This document shows positions 9,827-17,992 of a stretch of DNA of 64,000 nucleotides, one piece after another. The position numbers and the translations under genes were made by a program. Under the pieces are notes generated by a model, which was not told the origin of the DNA, did not search any database, and saw only the letters and a program-made list of their open reading frames with translations. The number at the start of each line of letters is the position of its first letter. The first letter of the stretch is position 1. Origin of the DNA: Kastovskya adunca ATA6-11-RM4 (GTDB lineage: Bacteria > Cyanobacteriota > Cyanobacteriia > Cyanobacteriales > Coleofasciculaceae); assembly GCA_019359445.1 (NCBI GenBank), contig JAHHHJ010000006.1, positions 1 to 64,000 of the forward strand, in the 5' to 3' direction.

Positions 9827-9867
9827 CCTTGTCAGCTCAGAAGAAATTTGCTGACAAGGTTTTTTCT
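9827..9867 (+). terminator. Rho-independent terminator after the RND operon
   Basis: A perfect 10-base stem (ccttgtcagc / gctgacaagg, 9827-9836 and 9850-9859) with a 13-base loop is followed directly by TTTTTTCT. It lies 75 bases past the RND stop codon. Confidence 0.85.
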
Positions 9868-10020
9868 AGCCAGATAAAAATTAAGGCTGGCATAGTTGGC
9901 ATTGTTAGGAAGAATTATTACTAAGTGTCCTTTTAAAATTACTGACTTCTTTTGAGTAGGAAGAGGCTCTAAGCACAACTGTATAGCCGGAGATACATAG
10001 CCGTTGACAATTTATATCTG

Positions 10021-10114
10021 CTAGAGACGTTCCGGCGGAACCTTTCTAGGAGATTTATACATGCCCCAACGTGTCTGCTCGTTACTAGGAAACTCAATCT
10101 TTAGAGGGAGGTAA
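10021..10114 (+). other. Hairpin overlapping the Shine-Dalgarno of a 17-codon ORF
   Basis: In the 490-base gap between the RND gene and the next CDS, 10021-10049 folds into a 13-pair stem with one mismatch (ctagagacgttcc / ggaacctttctag). Its 3' edge runs into AGGAG (10048-10052). Eight bases later an ATG opens a 17-codon ORF (10061-10114, MPQRVCSLLGNSIFRGR). This could be a leader peptide or a chance ORF beside a common palindromic repeat. The downstream CDS starts 130 bases later. Nothing else was recognised in the gap apart from the terminator at 9827. Confidence 0.35.
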
Positions 10115-10243
10115 GTATCCCTTGATAGACAGAGTGATCTAAGCCTTGTTACCGGATAACTTATGTACACAGGATTAGAAAAAACCTCTCATCCGTTCTA
10201 AAAAAGACATCAAAAAACTTTCATTAACAAAACTACCAATCTG

Positions 10244-10774
10244 ATGAACACTGAGAATAGTAAAGCTAGAACGCCAGATACGATTCATGACAACCGCGTC
10301 ATACATAACCGCGATGCTTACCGCGATGGCTATGTCCACGGTCAAGTCTCCGAGCATCGTCACCTAGAACAAGACCGCTCAGTGCGGGAAAATAACAGTG
10401 CAGCAACTGGTCTACTGTTAGGCGTTTCCTTAGCGGCTCTCGCGGGCTTAGTGGGTGCTGGAGTTTACTTCTTCACACAACAAAATGAACCAGTTCCGAC
10501 GAGACCCATTATTCAAGCTCCTGCCCCTGAAACTAGCGAACCTCAGAACACCCGCTCTGAAACAACAATTATTGAAAGAACCGTAGATAGAACCCGAGAA
10601 GTTGTTCCGGTGCCTCAGCAACAAGCACCTGCCTCAGAACCAGAAGTTAATATCAATATTCCTCGCCCCCAACAGCAAGCTCCTGAGGCACAAACTGCCC
10701 CAACGCAACCAGAAGAAGCGGTAGAGCCACAAGGTGCAGCTCAAGAAGCACCTGAAGATGCTTCGGCTCAATAA
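10244..10774 (+). CDS. Single-pass membrane protein with DGYVHGQV motif (paralogue A)
   Basis: 176 residues, function unknown. A charged N-terminus carries the motif DGYVHGQVSEH at about residues 29-39. One transmembrane helix follows (about 56-77, LLLGVSLAALAGLVGAGVYFF). The Pro/Gln/Glu-rich, low-complexity tail contains TTIIERTVDRTREVVPVP and VNINIPRPQQQ. The same order of motifs is found in the next gene, so the two are tandem paralogues. No enzymatic motif is present. The tail is probably outside the cytoplasm (inferred). ATG start. Confidence 0.7.
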   Translation: MNTENSKARTPDTIHDNRVIHNRDAYRDGYVHGQVSEHRHLEQDRSVRENNSAATGLLLGVSLAALAGLVGAGVYFFTQQNEPVPTRPIIQAPAPETSEPQNTRSETTIIERTVDRTREVVPVPQQQAPASEPEVNINIPRPQQQAPEAQTAPTQPEEAVEPQGAAQEAPEDASAQ

Positions 10775-10805
10775 GAATTTTTACTCCCCACAACTAACCT
10801 TAAAC

Positions 10806-10843
10806 AGCAACCAGCTACTGAATTTAAGCGGCTGCTGGTTGCT
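10806..10843 (+). terminator. Hairpin between the DGYVHGQV paralogues
   Basis: A 10-base perfect stem (agcaaccagc / gctggttgct) lies 31 bases after the stop codon. It is followed by ccttccctc, not a T-tract, so it may be a weak attenuator, an mRNA-stabilising hairpin or a non-standard terminator. Confidence 0.45.
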
Positions 10844-10877
10844 CCTTCCCTCAAACTCATAACTATTAAAAACTCCC

Positions 10878-11849
10878 ATGACTAACTCACGAAACCCCAA
10901 CCCTGATGGCACTGGAATGCGTCCGAGAGTAAATTCAGATGAGTACAATCTCCCGCGCGAGGTGGAAGCTGGCGATCGCCCTGTTACGGCTGATGGTGAC
11001 GGCTATGTTCCGGGTACTACCTCCCACACTCATGCTGTCAATCCAGTTGCTCATGACAACCTAGCCGCTGCTCCCCATAGCGAAGATCCCGTCGTCACGG
11101 AACCCACTGAGGTTTCCTACCAAGATGGCTACGTGCATGGTCAAGTGGCTGAGCGTCACCTCTACGAAGACGAAGACGAAAGCCGTAGCCGCAGTAATGT
11201 CGCCCGTGGCGTACTGCTGGGGATTGCTCTAGTATCCCTAATTGGTTTAGCCGTTGGGACGATCTTTGCTTTCAGACAACCGGAAGAAGAGCCAATTGGC
11301 CCGACTGTTGCCCCTGGTGCGCCCCCAGCGGATGTTTTGCCCTCACCCACTGAACCCACGGACGAAACGACGATCATCGAACGCCAAAATGAAACGACGA
11401 CTGATATAGTTCCCGTTCCTGCAATTTCTCCGACTACGCCTACAACTCAGCCTGATGTGAACATTATTGTTCCTCCCACTACTAGTCAACCGCAAGCGCC
11501 AGCCGCTCCGGCTCAACCAGCGGCTCCGCGTCCAGTACCCCAAAACCAAGCGCCAGTCGCTCCGGCTCAACCAGCGGCTCCGCGTTCCGCACCCCAAAAC
11601 CCAGCCCCAGTCGCTCCGGCTCAACCAACGACTCCACGTTCCGCACCCCAAAACCCAGCCCCAGGGACAAACCAAACTCAAACTCAGCAACAACCCGCTG
11701 ATTCCTTAGCTGTTCCCCCAAATGACGGGCAGCTAACCGATCCGGCTCAACAAAATCCGTCTTCATTGACTGTTCCCAACGCAACGCAGCAAGATGGGAC
11801 AAATCAAACTACCGAGCCTGGAGCAGCGACAGGCAATCAGGCTCAGTAG
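10878..11849 (+). CDS. Single-pass membrane protein with DGYVHGQV motif and Pro/Ala repeats (paralogue B)
   Basis: 323 residues, function unknown. The hydrophilic N-terminus is longer than in paralogue A. The shared motif QDGYVHGQVAERH lies at about residues 77-89, then an acidic EDEDE stretch and one transmembrane helix (about 110-130). The segment TTIIERQNETTTDIVPVP and the phrase DVNIIVP align with the neighbour. The tail is dominated by 18-residue repeats (APVAPAQPAAPRSAPQNP-like, three copies). It is probably an anchored protein with a flexible, surface-exposed arm. It is co-directional with paralogue A, 103 bases apart. Confidence 0.72.
   Translation: MTNSRNPNPDGTGMRPRVNSDEYNLPREVEAGDRPVTADGDGYVPGTTSHTHAVNPVAHDNLAAAPHSEDPVVTEPTEVSYQDGYVHGQVAERHLYEDEDESRSRSNVARGVLLGIALVSLIGLAVGTIFAFRQPEEEPIGPTVAPGAPPADVLPSPTEPTDETTIIERQNETTTDIVPVPAISPTTPTTQPDVNIIVPPTTSQPQAPAAPAQPAAPRPVPQNQAPVAPAQPAAPRSAPQNPAPVAPAQPTTPRSAPQNPAPGTNQTQTQQQPADSLAVPPNDGQLTDPAQQNPSSLTVPNATQQDGTNQTTEPGAATGNQAQ
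11496..11657 (+). repeat. Three tandem 54-bp repeats inside a CDS
   Basis: Copies start at 11496, 11550 and 11604 with a partial fourth at 11658. The exact 54-base period encodes an 18-residue Pro/Ala/Gln unit. The low divergence points to recent expansion and probable length variation between strains. Confidence 0.85.
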
Positions 11850-11886
11850 CACGAACTTACGTGTGAAGTCTAAGAAGGACATCATC

Positions 11887-11929
11887 CTCAGCCAAGAACA
11901 TTGAAGCTTCTTGGCTGAGTGTTGTTTTA
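11887..11929 (+). terminator. Rho-independent terminator after paralogue B
   Basis: A perfect 12-base stem (ctcagccaagaa / ttcttggctgag, 11887-11898 and 11908-11919) with a 9-base loop is followed by the T-rich tgttgtttt. Confidence 0.8.
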
Positions 11930-12129
11930 CACAAATTATTAGCGCTCAATGGTGATCGGGCTGCTCATACCTGCCGTTTACTCCTGGTGTTTGGGCAACT
12001 TTAGTGGAGTAATCTAGTTCTTTAAGGTTGCTGATCAGTGAAGCTTCCCGAAGGGTGTAGGCTTGGCGATCGCTAATCTCTAGTCCCCAAGGTTTGCTAC
12101 TCTCTGAGGGGAACTGCGTGTGAAGAATT

Positions 12130-13005
12130 ATGCAAAACTTTTCTGCGGCGAATCCGTTGGCATCCAATCCTGTTATTGAAAGGGATGCCTTAGATATTCG
12201 TTTGGTGGTGCTGGATATTGATGGGACGATCGCGGGTCGCTCAAATACGGTGACAGAGCCTGTAAAACAAGCGGTTCGCAAGATACAAGCCAAGGGGATT
12301 CAAGTAGCGATCGCCACGGGTCGTATGTACTGTTCAGCGTTGCGCTTTCATCAAGAAGTCGGTTCTACCCTACCCCTAATGGCTTACCAAGGCGCTTGGA
12401 TTCAAGATCCTGCCACTGATAAGCTGCATCAACACTATCCCGTTTCTCAATCATCCGCGTTGCAGCTTTTAGACCACTTTGAAAACGATGGTTTGCGATC
12501 GCTGCTTTCTGTTCACTTCTACATCAACGACCAACTGTACGTCCGAGAACTAACGCCGGAAACCAAAATTTATGCAAAACGGGCTGAAATTGAACCGATT
12601 GTGGTAGGGGATTTGCGTAACACTCTGACTACGGAACCGACCAAGGTTTTAGCCCTGAGTGACGATACCGACTTGATCGATCGGCTTTTGGGGACGTTAC
12701 GCAAGCGCTACACCCCCGCAGAACTCTACCTGACTAAATCTGTGGCAACTTTCTTTGAAGCCACTAACCCGGCTGTTAACAAAGGCGTAGCCGTGCGTTA
12801 CTTAGCTGAAGAGATGCTGGGATTAGAAGCCAATCAGGTGATGGCGATTGGGGATAACTTCAATGATCTGGAAATGCTGGATTATGCGGGCTTAGGAATT
12901 GCGATGGGAGATGCCCCTGCCGATGTGCAATCCGTGGCGCAGTGGGTAGCTCCTAGTGTTGAGCAAGATGGTGCAGCGGTTGCTCTAGAAGCTTTCGTCC
13001 TGTAA
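12130..13005 (+). CDS. Cof-type HAD-IIB family hydrolase
   Basis: 291 residues. Motif I is LDIDGT (about residues 26-31) with the nucleophile Asp and the acid/base Asp two residues later. Motif II is the Thr in IATGR. Motif IV is GDNFNDLEML (about 244-253), and the C2 cap domain sits between. The family dephosphorylates sugar phosphates, FMN or similar small phosphates in the cytoplasm. The exact substrate cannot be assigned. The ATG at 12130 gives about 20 extra N-terminal residues before the first strand. It is monocistronic by context. Confidence 0.9.
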   Translation: MQNFSAANPLASNPVIERDALDIRLVVLDIDGTIAGRSNTVTEPVKQAVRKIQAKGIQVAIATGRMYCSALRFHQEVGSTLPLMAYQGAWIQDPATDKLHQHYPVSQSSALQLLDHFENDGLRSLLSVHFYINDQLYVRELTPETKIYAKRAEIEPIVVGDLRNTLTTEPTKVLALSDDTDLIDRLLGTLRKRYTPAELYLTKSVATFFEATNPAVNKGVAVRYLAEEMLGLEANQVMAIGDNFNDLEMLDYAGLGIAMGDAPADVQSVAQWVAPSVEQDGAAVALEAFVL

Positions 13006-13025
13006 AAAGTGCTTAAAATCAGAAA

Positions 13026-13060
13026 GGAACCGACGACTGGCCGTGTTTCGTCTCGGTTCC
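13026..13060 (+). terminator. Possible terminator hairpin after the HAD gene
   Basis: The stem ggaaccga / tcggttcc (13026-13033 and 13053-13060) with an extended loop lies 20 bases after the HAD stop codon and before the convergent DALR gene. It lacks a T-tract, so termination is uncertain. Confidence 0.4.
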
Positions 13061-13155
13061 CTTACTGGTTCGCTCCTCACACAAGAGAATCATATAGTAA
13101 GAGCGGGCAATTTGTCACTGAATTTTGCAAAAAAAAATTATTTGGTGGGGTAACG

Positions 13156-14079
13156 CTACAATTCCTCAGGAGCGCTTGCGCCCATACGGTTTTGCAACAG
13201 CGATCGCATTAATGAGCGGGCGATCGCTACTAATCCCAATCTTGCCTGAGCCAGTTGAGGTGTCTCGATTTTCACCTCACCCCAAATTCGACAATGACGA
13301 TCAAACTCCAGCATCGCCTCACTTAGCGCCTTAGCAACTTTTACACAATCTGGGCAAGTGGGGCAAATCAACTCATCGACTGTACGAGCAATTTGGTAAA
13401 TTAACCATCGTTCCGCCGGATGCACCAGCCGCAGTTGCCCATTGGCATCAAGCCAAGGTAAGGGATTAGGGGCGATGATTTGCCAAGTGCTGTCGTCATG
13501 CAAGTGAATTAACTCCTGCCGCTGAGCTAGCCGTAACAGCGAACAGCAACGTCCATGAGCACACTGAACCGGGAAAACCTCAGCCTCACTGTAATTTTTA
13601 GGAAATGCTGACAATTCCTCAGATAATTGAGCAGACCTCTGCGTTAAAGTTTGTAACCAAATTCCTAAACTTTTGTCGTTGAGTTGAAAATCAATCCAAC
13701 CGGGAGACGTAACCTGAACGTTAACGTCTAAAAATGTTTCACCAGGGGTAGGATTAATTACAATTGTTGGTATAAAAGCTGCCAAGCGAGAGGCAATGTC
13801 AATCGCATCTTCTTGCTGTTTGCCAGCAATTTTGAGAGCGATAGAAGAGCGGTATTTCACAAGAAATTCACATTCTAGCGACTGCCGAGAATTATCTAAA
13901 AGCGTCAGCTCTAAAGTCTCAGAAACTTTATCCAGCGTTACATTCAGTTGTTTTTCCAAACAATTAATGGCAGATATTAGCTGTTGATGTAACAGTTGTT
14001 TGATTGCGAGAGAATCAAATAACAAAATAGTGTTACAGAACCGTACCTTGGCAGTATTCTTTGCTACTTTGAACTCCAT
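13156..14079 (-). CDS. ArgRS-like DALR anticodon-binding domain protein lacking the catalytic domain
   Basis: 307 residues. The C-terminal part (about 215-307) resembles the all-helical DALR anticodon-binding domain of arginyl-tRNA synthetase, ending in RLGLVAIARSLMRSLLQN...APEEL as ArgRS ends in RLALV...L...APERM. The N-terminal part (about 75-145) resembles the ArgRS Add-1 domain, with YRSSIALKIAGK matching YQxNxAMxLAKK and VTSPGWIDFQL matching VAGPGFINxxL. The Rossmann catalytic core (HIGH and KMSK-type motifs) is absent. A Cys pair CPTCPDC interrupts the DALR part. It should therefore not aminoacylate and may bind tRNA or act in regulation (inference). The start is ATG at 14079, divergent from the Crp-family gene only about 34 bases away. 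Confidence 0.75.
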   Translation of the reverse strand: MEFKVAKNTAKVRFCNTILLFDSLAIKQLLHQQLISAINCLEKQLNVTLDKVSETLELTLLDNSRQSLECEFLVKYRSSIALKIAGKQQEDAIDIASRLAAFIPTIVINPTPGETFLDVNVQVTSPGWIDFQLNDKSLGIWLQTLTQRSAQLSEELSAFPKNYSEAEVFPVQCAHGRCCSLLRLAQRQELIHLHDDSTWQIIAPNPLPWLDANGQLRLVHPAERWLIYQIARTVDELICPTCPDCVKVAKALSEAMLEFDRHCRIWGEVKIETPQLAQARLGLVAIARSLMRSLLQNRMGASAPEEL

Positions 14080-14113
14080 GTAATATTAATTCAAGTAATA
14101 CTTGCGTCTCACT

Positions 14114-14824
14114 ATGTTGACCCCTATGCATTCACCATCTTCCGCATCAGAGGCATCTCGGCCATTCATCACATGGCAACGAATTTTGGATTGGGCGCAG
14201 GAACACTACCGTTATCGCACATTTAGCAAAGACGAACGAATTCCCGCTCGTCCGGGATTATTGTACTTAGTACAACGGGGGGCAATCCGCTTAGTGGGTA
14301 CGGCTCAAGTTAATGTCAGCTTTAATAAATCCTTACCACAATTGTCTAATCAGGTAGATGAAGAAGCGTTTTTAGGCTTTATTGGTGCGGGTCAACCCTT
14401 TGAAATTGTTGCCCAGTCTCCCTTTACCCTGTCAGCTTACTCTCACGTTGACCAAACAGCCGTCGTTTGGATGTACTGGCACGACTTAGACAACTGGCCT
14501 CACTTCCGGCGCGAAGTCCTTGATACCTTTCGCTATCAACATCAGCGCAAGCTATTGTGGCTGAGTACCTTAGGACAGCGGCGGACAATCGACCGTCTCT
14601 TAGGATTTCTCACTCTTTTGATAGAAGAATTTGGAGAACCTTGCAGTAACGGTTACTGTCTACCCTTCCCTCTTACTCATGCTCAAATTGGTAGTGCCAT
14701 TGGTTCTACCCGCGTTACTGTCACCCGATTGATGGGCAAATTGCGCCAACGGGGACTCATTTACAATCGCGACGATAACTATATTTGCTTACCTACCGAG
14801 TCAATCGAACATATCAACAATTAG
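14114..14824 (+). CDS. Crp/Fnr family transcriptional regulator
   Basis: About 236 residues. The N-terminal cyclic-nucleotide-binding-like beta-barrel (about 20-130) lacks a clear cAMP phosphate-binding cassette. The long dimer helix is followed by a C-terminal winged helix with the NtcA-like recognition segment IGSAIGSTRVTVTRLMGKL. It acts as a DNA-binding activator or repressor; its effector is unknown. It is divergent from and almost abutting the DALR-protein gene, so it may control that gene. The start could be ATG 14114, TTG 14102 or ATG 14126; no strong ribosome site decides. Confidence 0.85.
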   Translation: MLTPMHSPSSASEASRPFITWQRILDWAQEHYRYRTFSKDERIPARPGLLYLVQRGAIRLVGTAQVNVSFNKSLPQLSNQVDEEAFLGFIGAGQPFEIVAQSPFTLSAYSHVDQTAVVWMYWHDLDNWPHFRREVLDTFRYQHQRKLLWLSTLGQRRTIDRLLGFLTLLIEEFGEPCSNGYCLPFPLTHAQIGSAIGSTRVTVTRLMGKLRQRGLIYNRDDNYICLPTESIEHINN

Positions 14825-14866
14825 TCTTTAATTCATGGCTAATAGCGAATTATTAATGCCATCTAT

Positions 14867-16294
14867 TTACCGTTGTAGAGGGACAAAATCAAAACCCGTG
14901 TTGGACTTCCCGCCGGGTTGGACTTGAACGAGGATGGCTGCTCCGTCGCGATCGCCTGATGGTAAAAACTGAATCGTACCCGTTGCCCCTGTCGTCGAAA
15001 AACCAGGACGGGATAGCTCCTGTTGCAGTCCTTGTCGCGTAGTATTTCCTTGCCTCAACCCAGCGATAATTGATTGCATCGCATCATACCCCAACGCTGT
15101 GCGCCAATTTACCTGACCGCCCCAAAGCTGCGTTGCCCGTTGCGGGAACGCATTACCCGTAAATGCCTCTGGATGCCAAGGCACCGCTAACACCATGTCA
15201 TTGACAGACTCTTGCCCCTGCTGGAGCGTTTGAAAAGTATAAAGGGTAGCACTGCCTAAGAGGAGATTGCGCCCTTGATTAGCTCGCGCCAGATTAATTG
15301 CTGGATTTAACCTATCTACAGAAGGAATCAGCAATAAGCCATCTGCCCCAGCACTACTTGCTTGAGAAAGAATGGTACTGGCATTGAAATTAGCAGCAGA
15401 AAAATCACAATCAAGTTGAGCAACTCGACCTCCATTGGCAACGATTGCCAAAGTGAACTCCTGTTTCAATGACTGGCTATACTCCGCTTGCGAATCGTTA
15501 CAAATAGCAATATTTCTTCTCCGGGCAGTGTTAACCACGTACCGAGATAGGGTATCTGCCTGAAAGCGAATGCTAGGAATCGTGCGAAATATGTAGTCGC
15601 CACTCTCGGAGATAGTTCTAGCATCACTACTGGGGGAAATCATCACCAATCCCCCTTGTTCATACACGGGTGCTGCTGCCAAAGTCGCGTTGCTGGAGTT
15701 ATGTCCGACAACGGCTAAAATCTCGTCATTTTGCACAAACTCTTGGGCGAGTTGCTTGCTAAGTTGAGGATTATTATCATCATTGGCAATGGCAACAGAT
15801 AGCAGCCTGCCATTAATGCCCCCTGCCTGATTGACCTCATCCTGGGCTTGGGCAACACCTCGCAAAATTTCCTGAGCAATATTCAAGTTACTGCCGATAG
15901 GCACGCTTACCGCCACCTTCAACGGATTACCGCTCGCGGCTTTGGCATTGTTGAAGTAAATCAGGGTTTCTGGATCGTTGCGTTTAGCTGATAGAGAGGA
16001 CTGAAACTGATTGGCTGCCTCACCATAGTTGCCATTAGCAAAGGCTTGTACTCCCGCTTGTTTCTGGGGTGTGGTATCTGCTGTTATTAAAATCCTCTCG
16101 CCCTGACTGATGCGATTTTGCAGTTGTCTTGAGCTTGGGGTATTGCCACCTGTAGTTTGACCGTTATTCCCCAAAATTCCAGCAACATCACCACCAAATC
16201 GGTTAGTGAACAACCAAAATCCCCCCGCTAGCAAGGCACCTGTAACTAGTAAGGACACAATGAGAACAGTTGTTTCGTTTTTCGGATTAGTCAT
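14867..16294 (-). CDS. Membrane-anchored periplasmic binding protein (LivK-like), probable sensor module
   Basis: About 475 residues. An N-terminal membrane anchor (about residues 10-30) is followed by a short TPR-like stretch (about 75-110, ANGNYGEAANQFQSSL ... NDPETLIYFNNA). A type-I periplasmic binding fold of the branched-chain amino-acid family then runs from SVPIG to the end. ATG 16294 is chosen. The open frame continues 50 residues upstream, but only through heptamer repeats (phrases such as HTSYFILHPSYF), which are not real coding sequence. No ABC permease or ATPase gene is nearby. With the paralogue and Ser/Thr kinase upstream, it is more likely a ligand sensor than a transporter component (inference). 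Confidence 0.82.
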   Translation of the reverse strand: MTNPKNETTVLIVSLLVTGALLAGGFWLFTNRFGGDVAGILGNNGQTTGGNTPSSRQLQNRISQGERILITADTTPQKQAGVQAFANGNYGEAANQFQSSLSAKRNDPETLIYFNNAKAASGNPLKVAVSVPIGSNLNIAQEILRGVAQAQDEVNQAGGINGRLLSVAIANDDNNPQLSKQLAQEFVQNDEILAVVGHNSSNATLAAAPVYEQGGLVMISPSSDARTISESGDYIFRTIPSIRFQADTLSRYVVNTARRRNIAICNDSQAEYSQSLKQEFTLAIVANGGRVAQLDCDFSAANFNASTILSQASSAGADGLLLIPSVDRLNPAINLARANQGRNLLLGSATLYTFQTLQQGQESVNDMVLAVPWHPEAFTGNAFPQRATQLWGGQVNWRTALGYDAMQSIIAGLRQGNTTRQGLQQELSRPGFSTTGATGTIQFLPSGDRDGAAILVQVQPGGKSNTGFDFVPLQR

Positions 16295-16301
16295 TCCTGA
16301 A

Positions 16302-16547
16302 GTCCTGAGTGCTGAGTGCTGAGTCCTGAGAAAGTATGAAGGGTGAAGTATGAAGTATGAAGTATGAAGTATGAAGTGTGAAGTATGAATTCGGTTATTG
16401 GTTATCTTCCTCTCCCCTGCTCCCCCACTCCCCTGCTCCCCCACTCCCCTGCTCCCCCGCTCCCCTGCTCCCCTGCTCCCCTGCTCCCCTGCTCCCCTGC
16501 TCCCCCGCTCCCCCGCTCCCCTGCCCCCCTGCTCCCCTGCTCCCGCT
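16302..16547. repeat. Composite short-repeat (STRR) element, copy 1
   Basis: Thirteen heptamers in perfect phase fill 16302-16392: first gtcctga/gtgctga units, then tgaagta/tgaaggg units. A spacer reading cggttattggttatcttc follows, then about 16 octamers of ctcccctg/ctcccccg (16412-16547). The octamers end exactly at the stop codon of the next minus-strand gene. ORFs through this region are Pro/Leu/Ser repeats and are not genes. The same modules in the same order recur near 37531, 43288 and 57474. Confidence 0.88.
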
Positions 16548-17961
16548 TCACTTCACAGGAACAAAGCTATAGCGAAAGCCGGAACGGGGATCGGGGACAA
16601 TTTCAACAAGTTGGGCTGCCTGATTGCGATCGCCTGACGGGAAGAAGCGCACAACGCCGGATGCACCCTCAGCGGAAAAGCTGGAGCTGGCTGGACAGCG
16701 TTTGTTGAACGCCTGGGCGTGTGGGATTTTGTTTGAGGGCGGCAATTAAAACTCTTGCCGCGTCGTAGGCTAGGGCGCTGCGCCAGTTGACATCACTTCT
16801 CCCTAACTGGGTGGCAGCTTGGGGATTCTTGGACTCCGGATTGCCTAAAATATGCCAAGGTACTGCCAGCACCATGCCTGCGGCGTTTGTGCCGCCTAAT
16901 TGGAAGGTTTCCGGGCTATAAATACTGTCCCCACCCAGGAGTAGTAAGCGTCTGTCGTTGACTTGCACGACTTGTAAGGCTTTATCAAGGCTTTGAGAAT
17001 TGGGCGCTAACATTAATACTTCTGCTCCCTGAGTGATCGCCTGTTGCACGTCACGTCCAGCATTAAAGTTGGGGTTTGCAAAATCAAACTCAGCCACCAC
17101 CTGCCCACCGCCTCCAAACACAGCGGTGGTAAATTCGTTTTTTAGGGATTTGCTGTAGTTACTATCGGAGGTAAAAAATACCGCTACGTTTTGTTTTTTC
17201 AACCGATCGAACATATAGCGGGAAAGGGAGATAGCAGCAAAGCTATCGTTCGGTACGGTGCGATAGGGATAACTCCCCCTTCCCGATAGTTCCACTGACG
17301 TACTGGTGGGGGAAATTGCTACTAGTTGCCCGGCTTGATACGTTTCCCCTGCTGCCCGGGTGAAATTACTGTCAAAATAACCAACGACACCTAAGACTTG
17401 CTCGTTGTCCACTAGGGCAGAGGCGACTTGTTGTGCCACCTTTGGATCGTTGTTATCATTGGCAATGATGACTCGGATGGGAACCCCATTCACTCCGCCT
17501 GTAGAGTTCGCTTCTTGCTGCGCTTGGGCAACGCCTCGCAGCATCTCATTTGCCGTATTTACTTGGGTGCCAATCGGCACTGACGCCGCAATCGTGTAGG
17601 CACTTTGCTCTCCAATTCGAGCATTGTTGAGGTAAATCAGGGCTTCTGGATCGTTGCGGTTACGCTCCAAGGACGTTTCCAACTCCTTGATGGCAGCGTC
17701 ATAATTGCCAGAGGCGATCGCTTCGGTGGCATCACGTTTTTGTGGTGTGGCGTCCTCGGTAATTAAAAGTTGCTCTCCGGCACTGATGCGTTCTTGTACA
17801 GGTAGCGCTTGTGTTCTTTCTTTCGTATTGCCACAGCTTCCCGCTAGGGTTCCTATATCAATAATCCCTCTTTGAGCCATCCACCATAAGCCACCCGCTA
17901 CCAGCACTGCGGTAATGGCTAAAGACACTAACAGAGGTATGGTTTCGTTTTTTTGTGACAT
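16548..17961 (-). pseudogene. Membrane-anchored periplasmic binding protein (LivK-like), frameshifted near the C-terminus
   Basis: A paralogue of the next gene downstream: N-terminal anchor, short TPR-like segment (NYDAAIKELETSL ... NDPEALIYLNNA), then a LivK-like binding domain. Frame 1 runs 17961-16669 (430 residues) and stops at TGA. The missing end, homologous to the last about 40 residues of the paralogue (...GVVRFFPSGDR ... FVPVK), continues in another frame to 16548. The break is at a tandem GCTGGCTG (16686-16693, plus strand). Removing one GCTG restores alignment with the paralogue residue for residue. The gene starts 31 bases after the kinase stop, so the two share an operon. It may be a pseudogene, a phase-variable state, a tolerated truncation or a sequencing error. 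Confidence 0.8.
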
Positions 17962-17992
17962 GAACCGCAGACCATCGCTTTTGAGGGTACAT

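Noticed and set aside
11343-11802. Trp/Ser/Arg- and Leu/Gly-rich antisense ORFs
   Set aside because: Antisense of the 54-bp repeats in the membrane-protein gene.
16295-16444. 50-residue N-terminal extension of the binding-protein gene
   Set aside because: The sequence is read-through of heptamer repeats (HTSYFILHPSYF); the paralogue starts at the equivalent of the chosen ATG.
16302-16547. CRISPR-like array of short direct repeats
   Set aside because: Units are 7 or 8 bases with no spacers of unique sequence; this is an STRR element.
16378-16708. Plus-strand ORFs made of Pro/Leu/Ser octapeptide runs
   Set aside because: They are translations of ctcccctg octamer repeats and carry no protein features.
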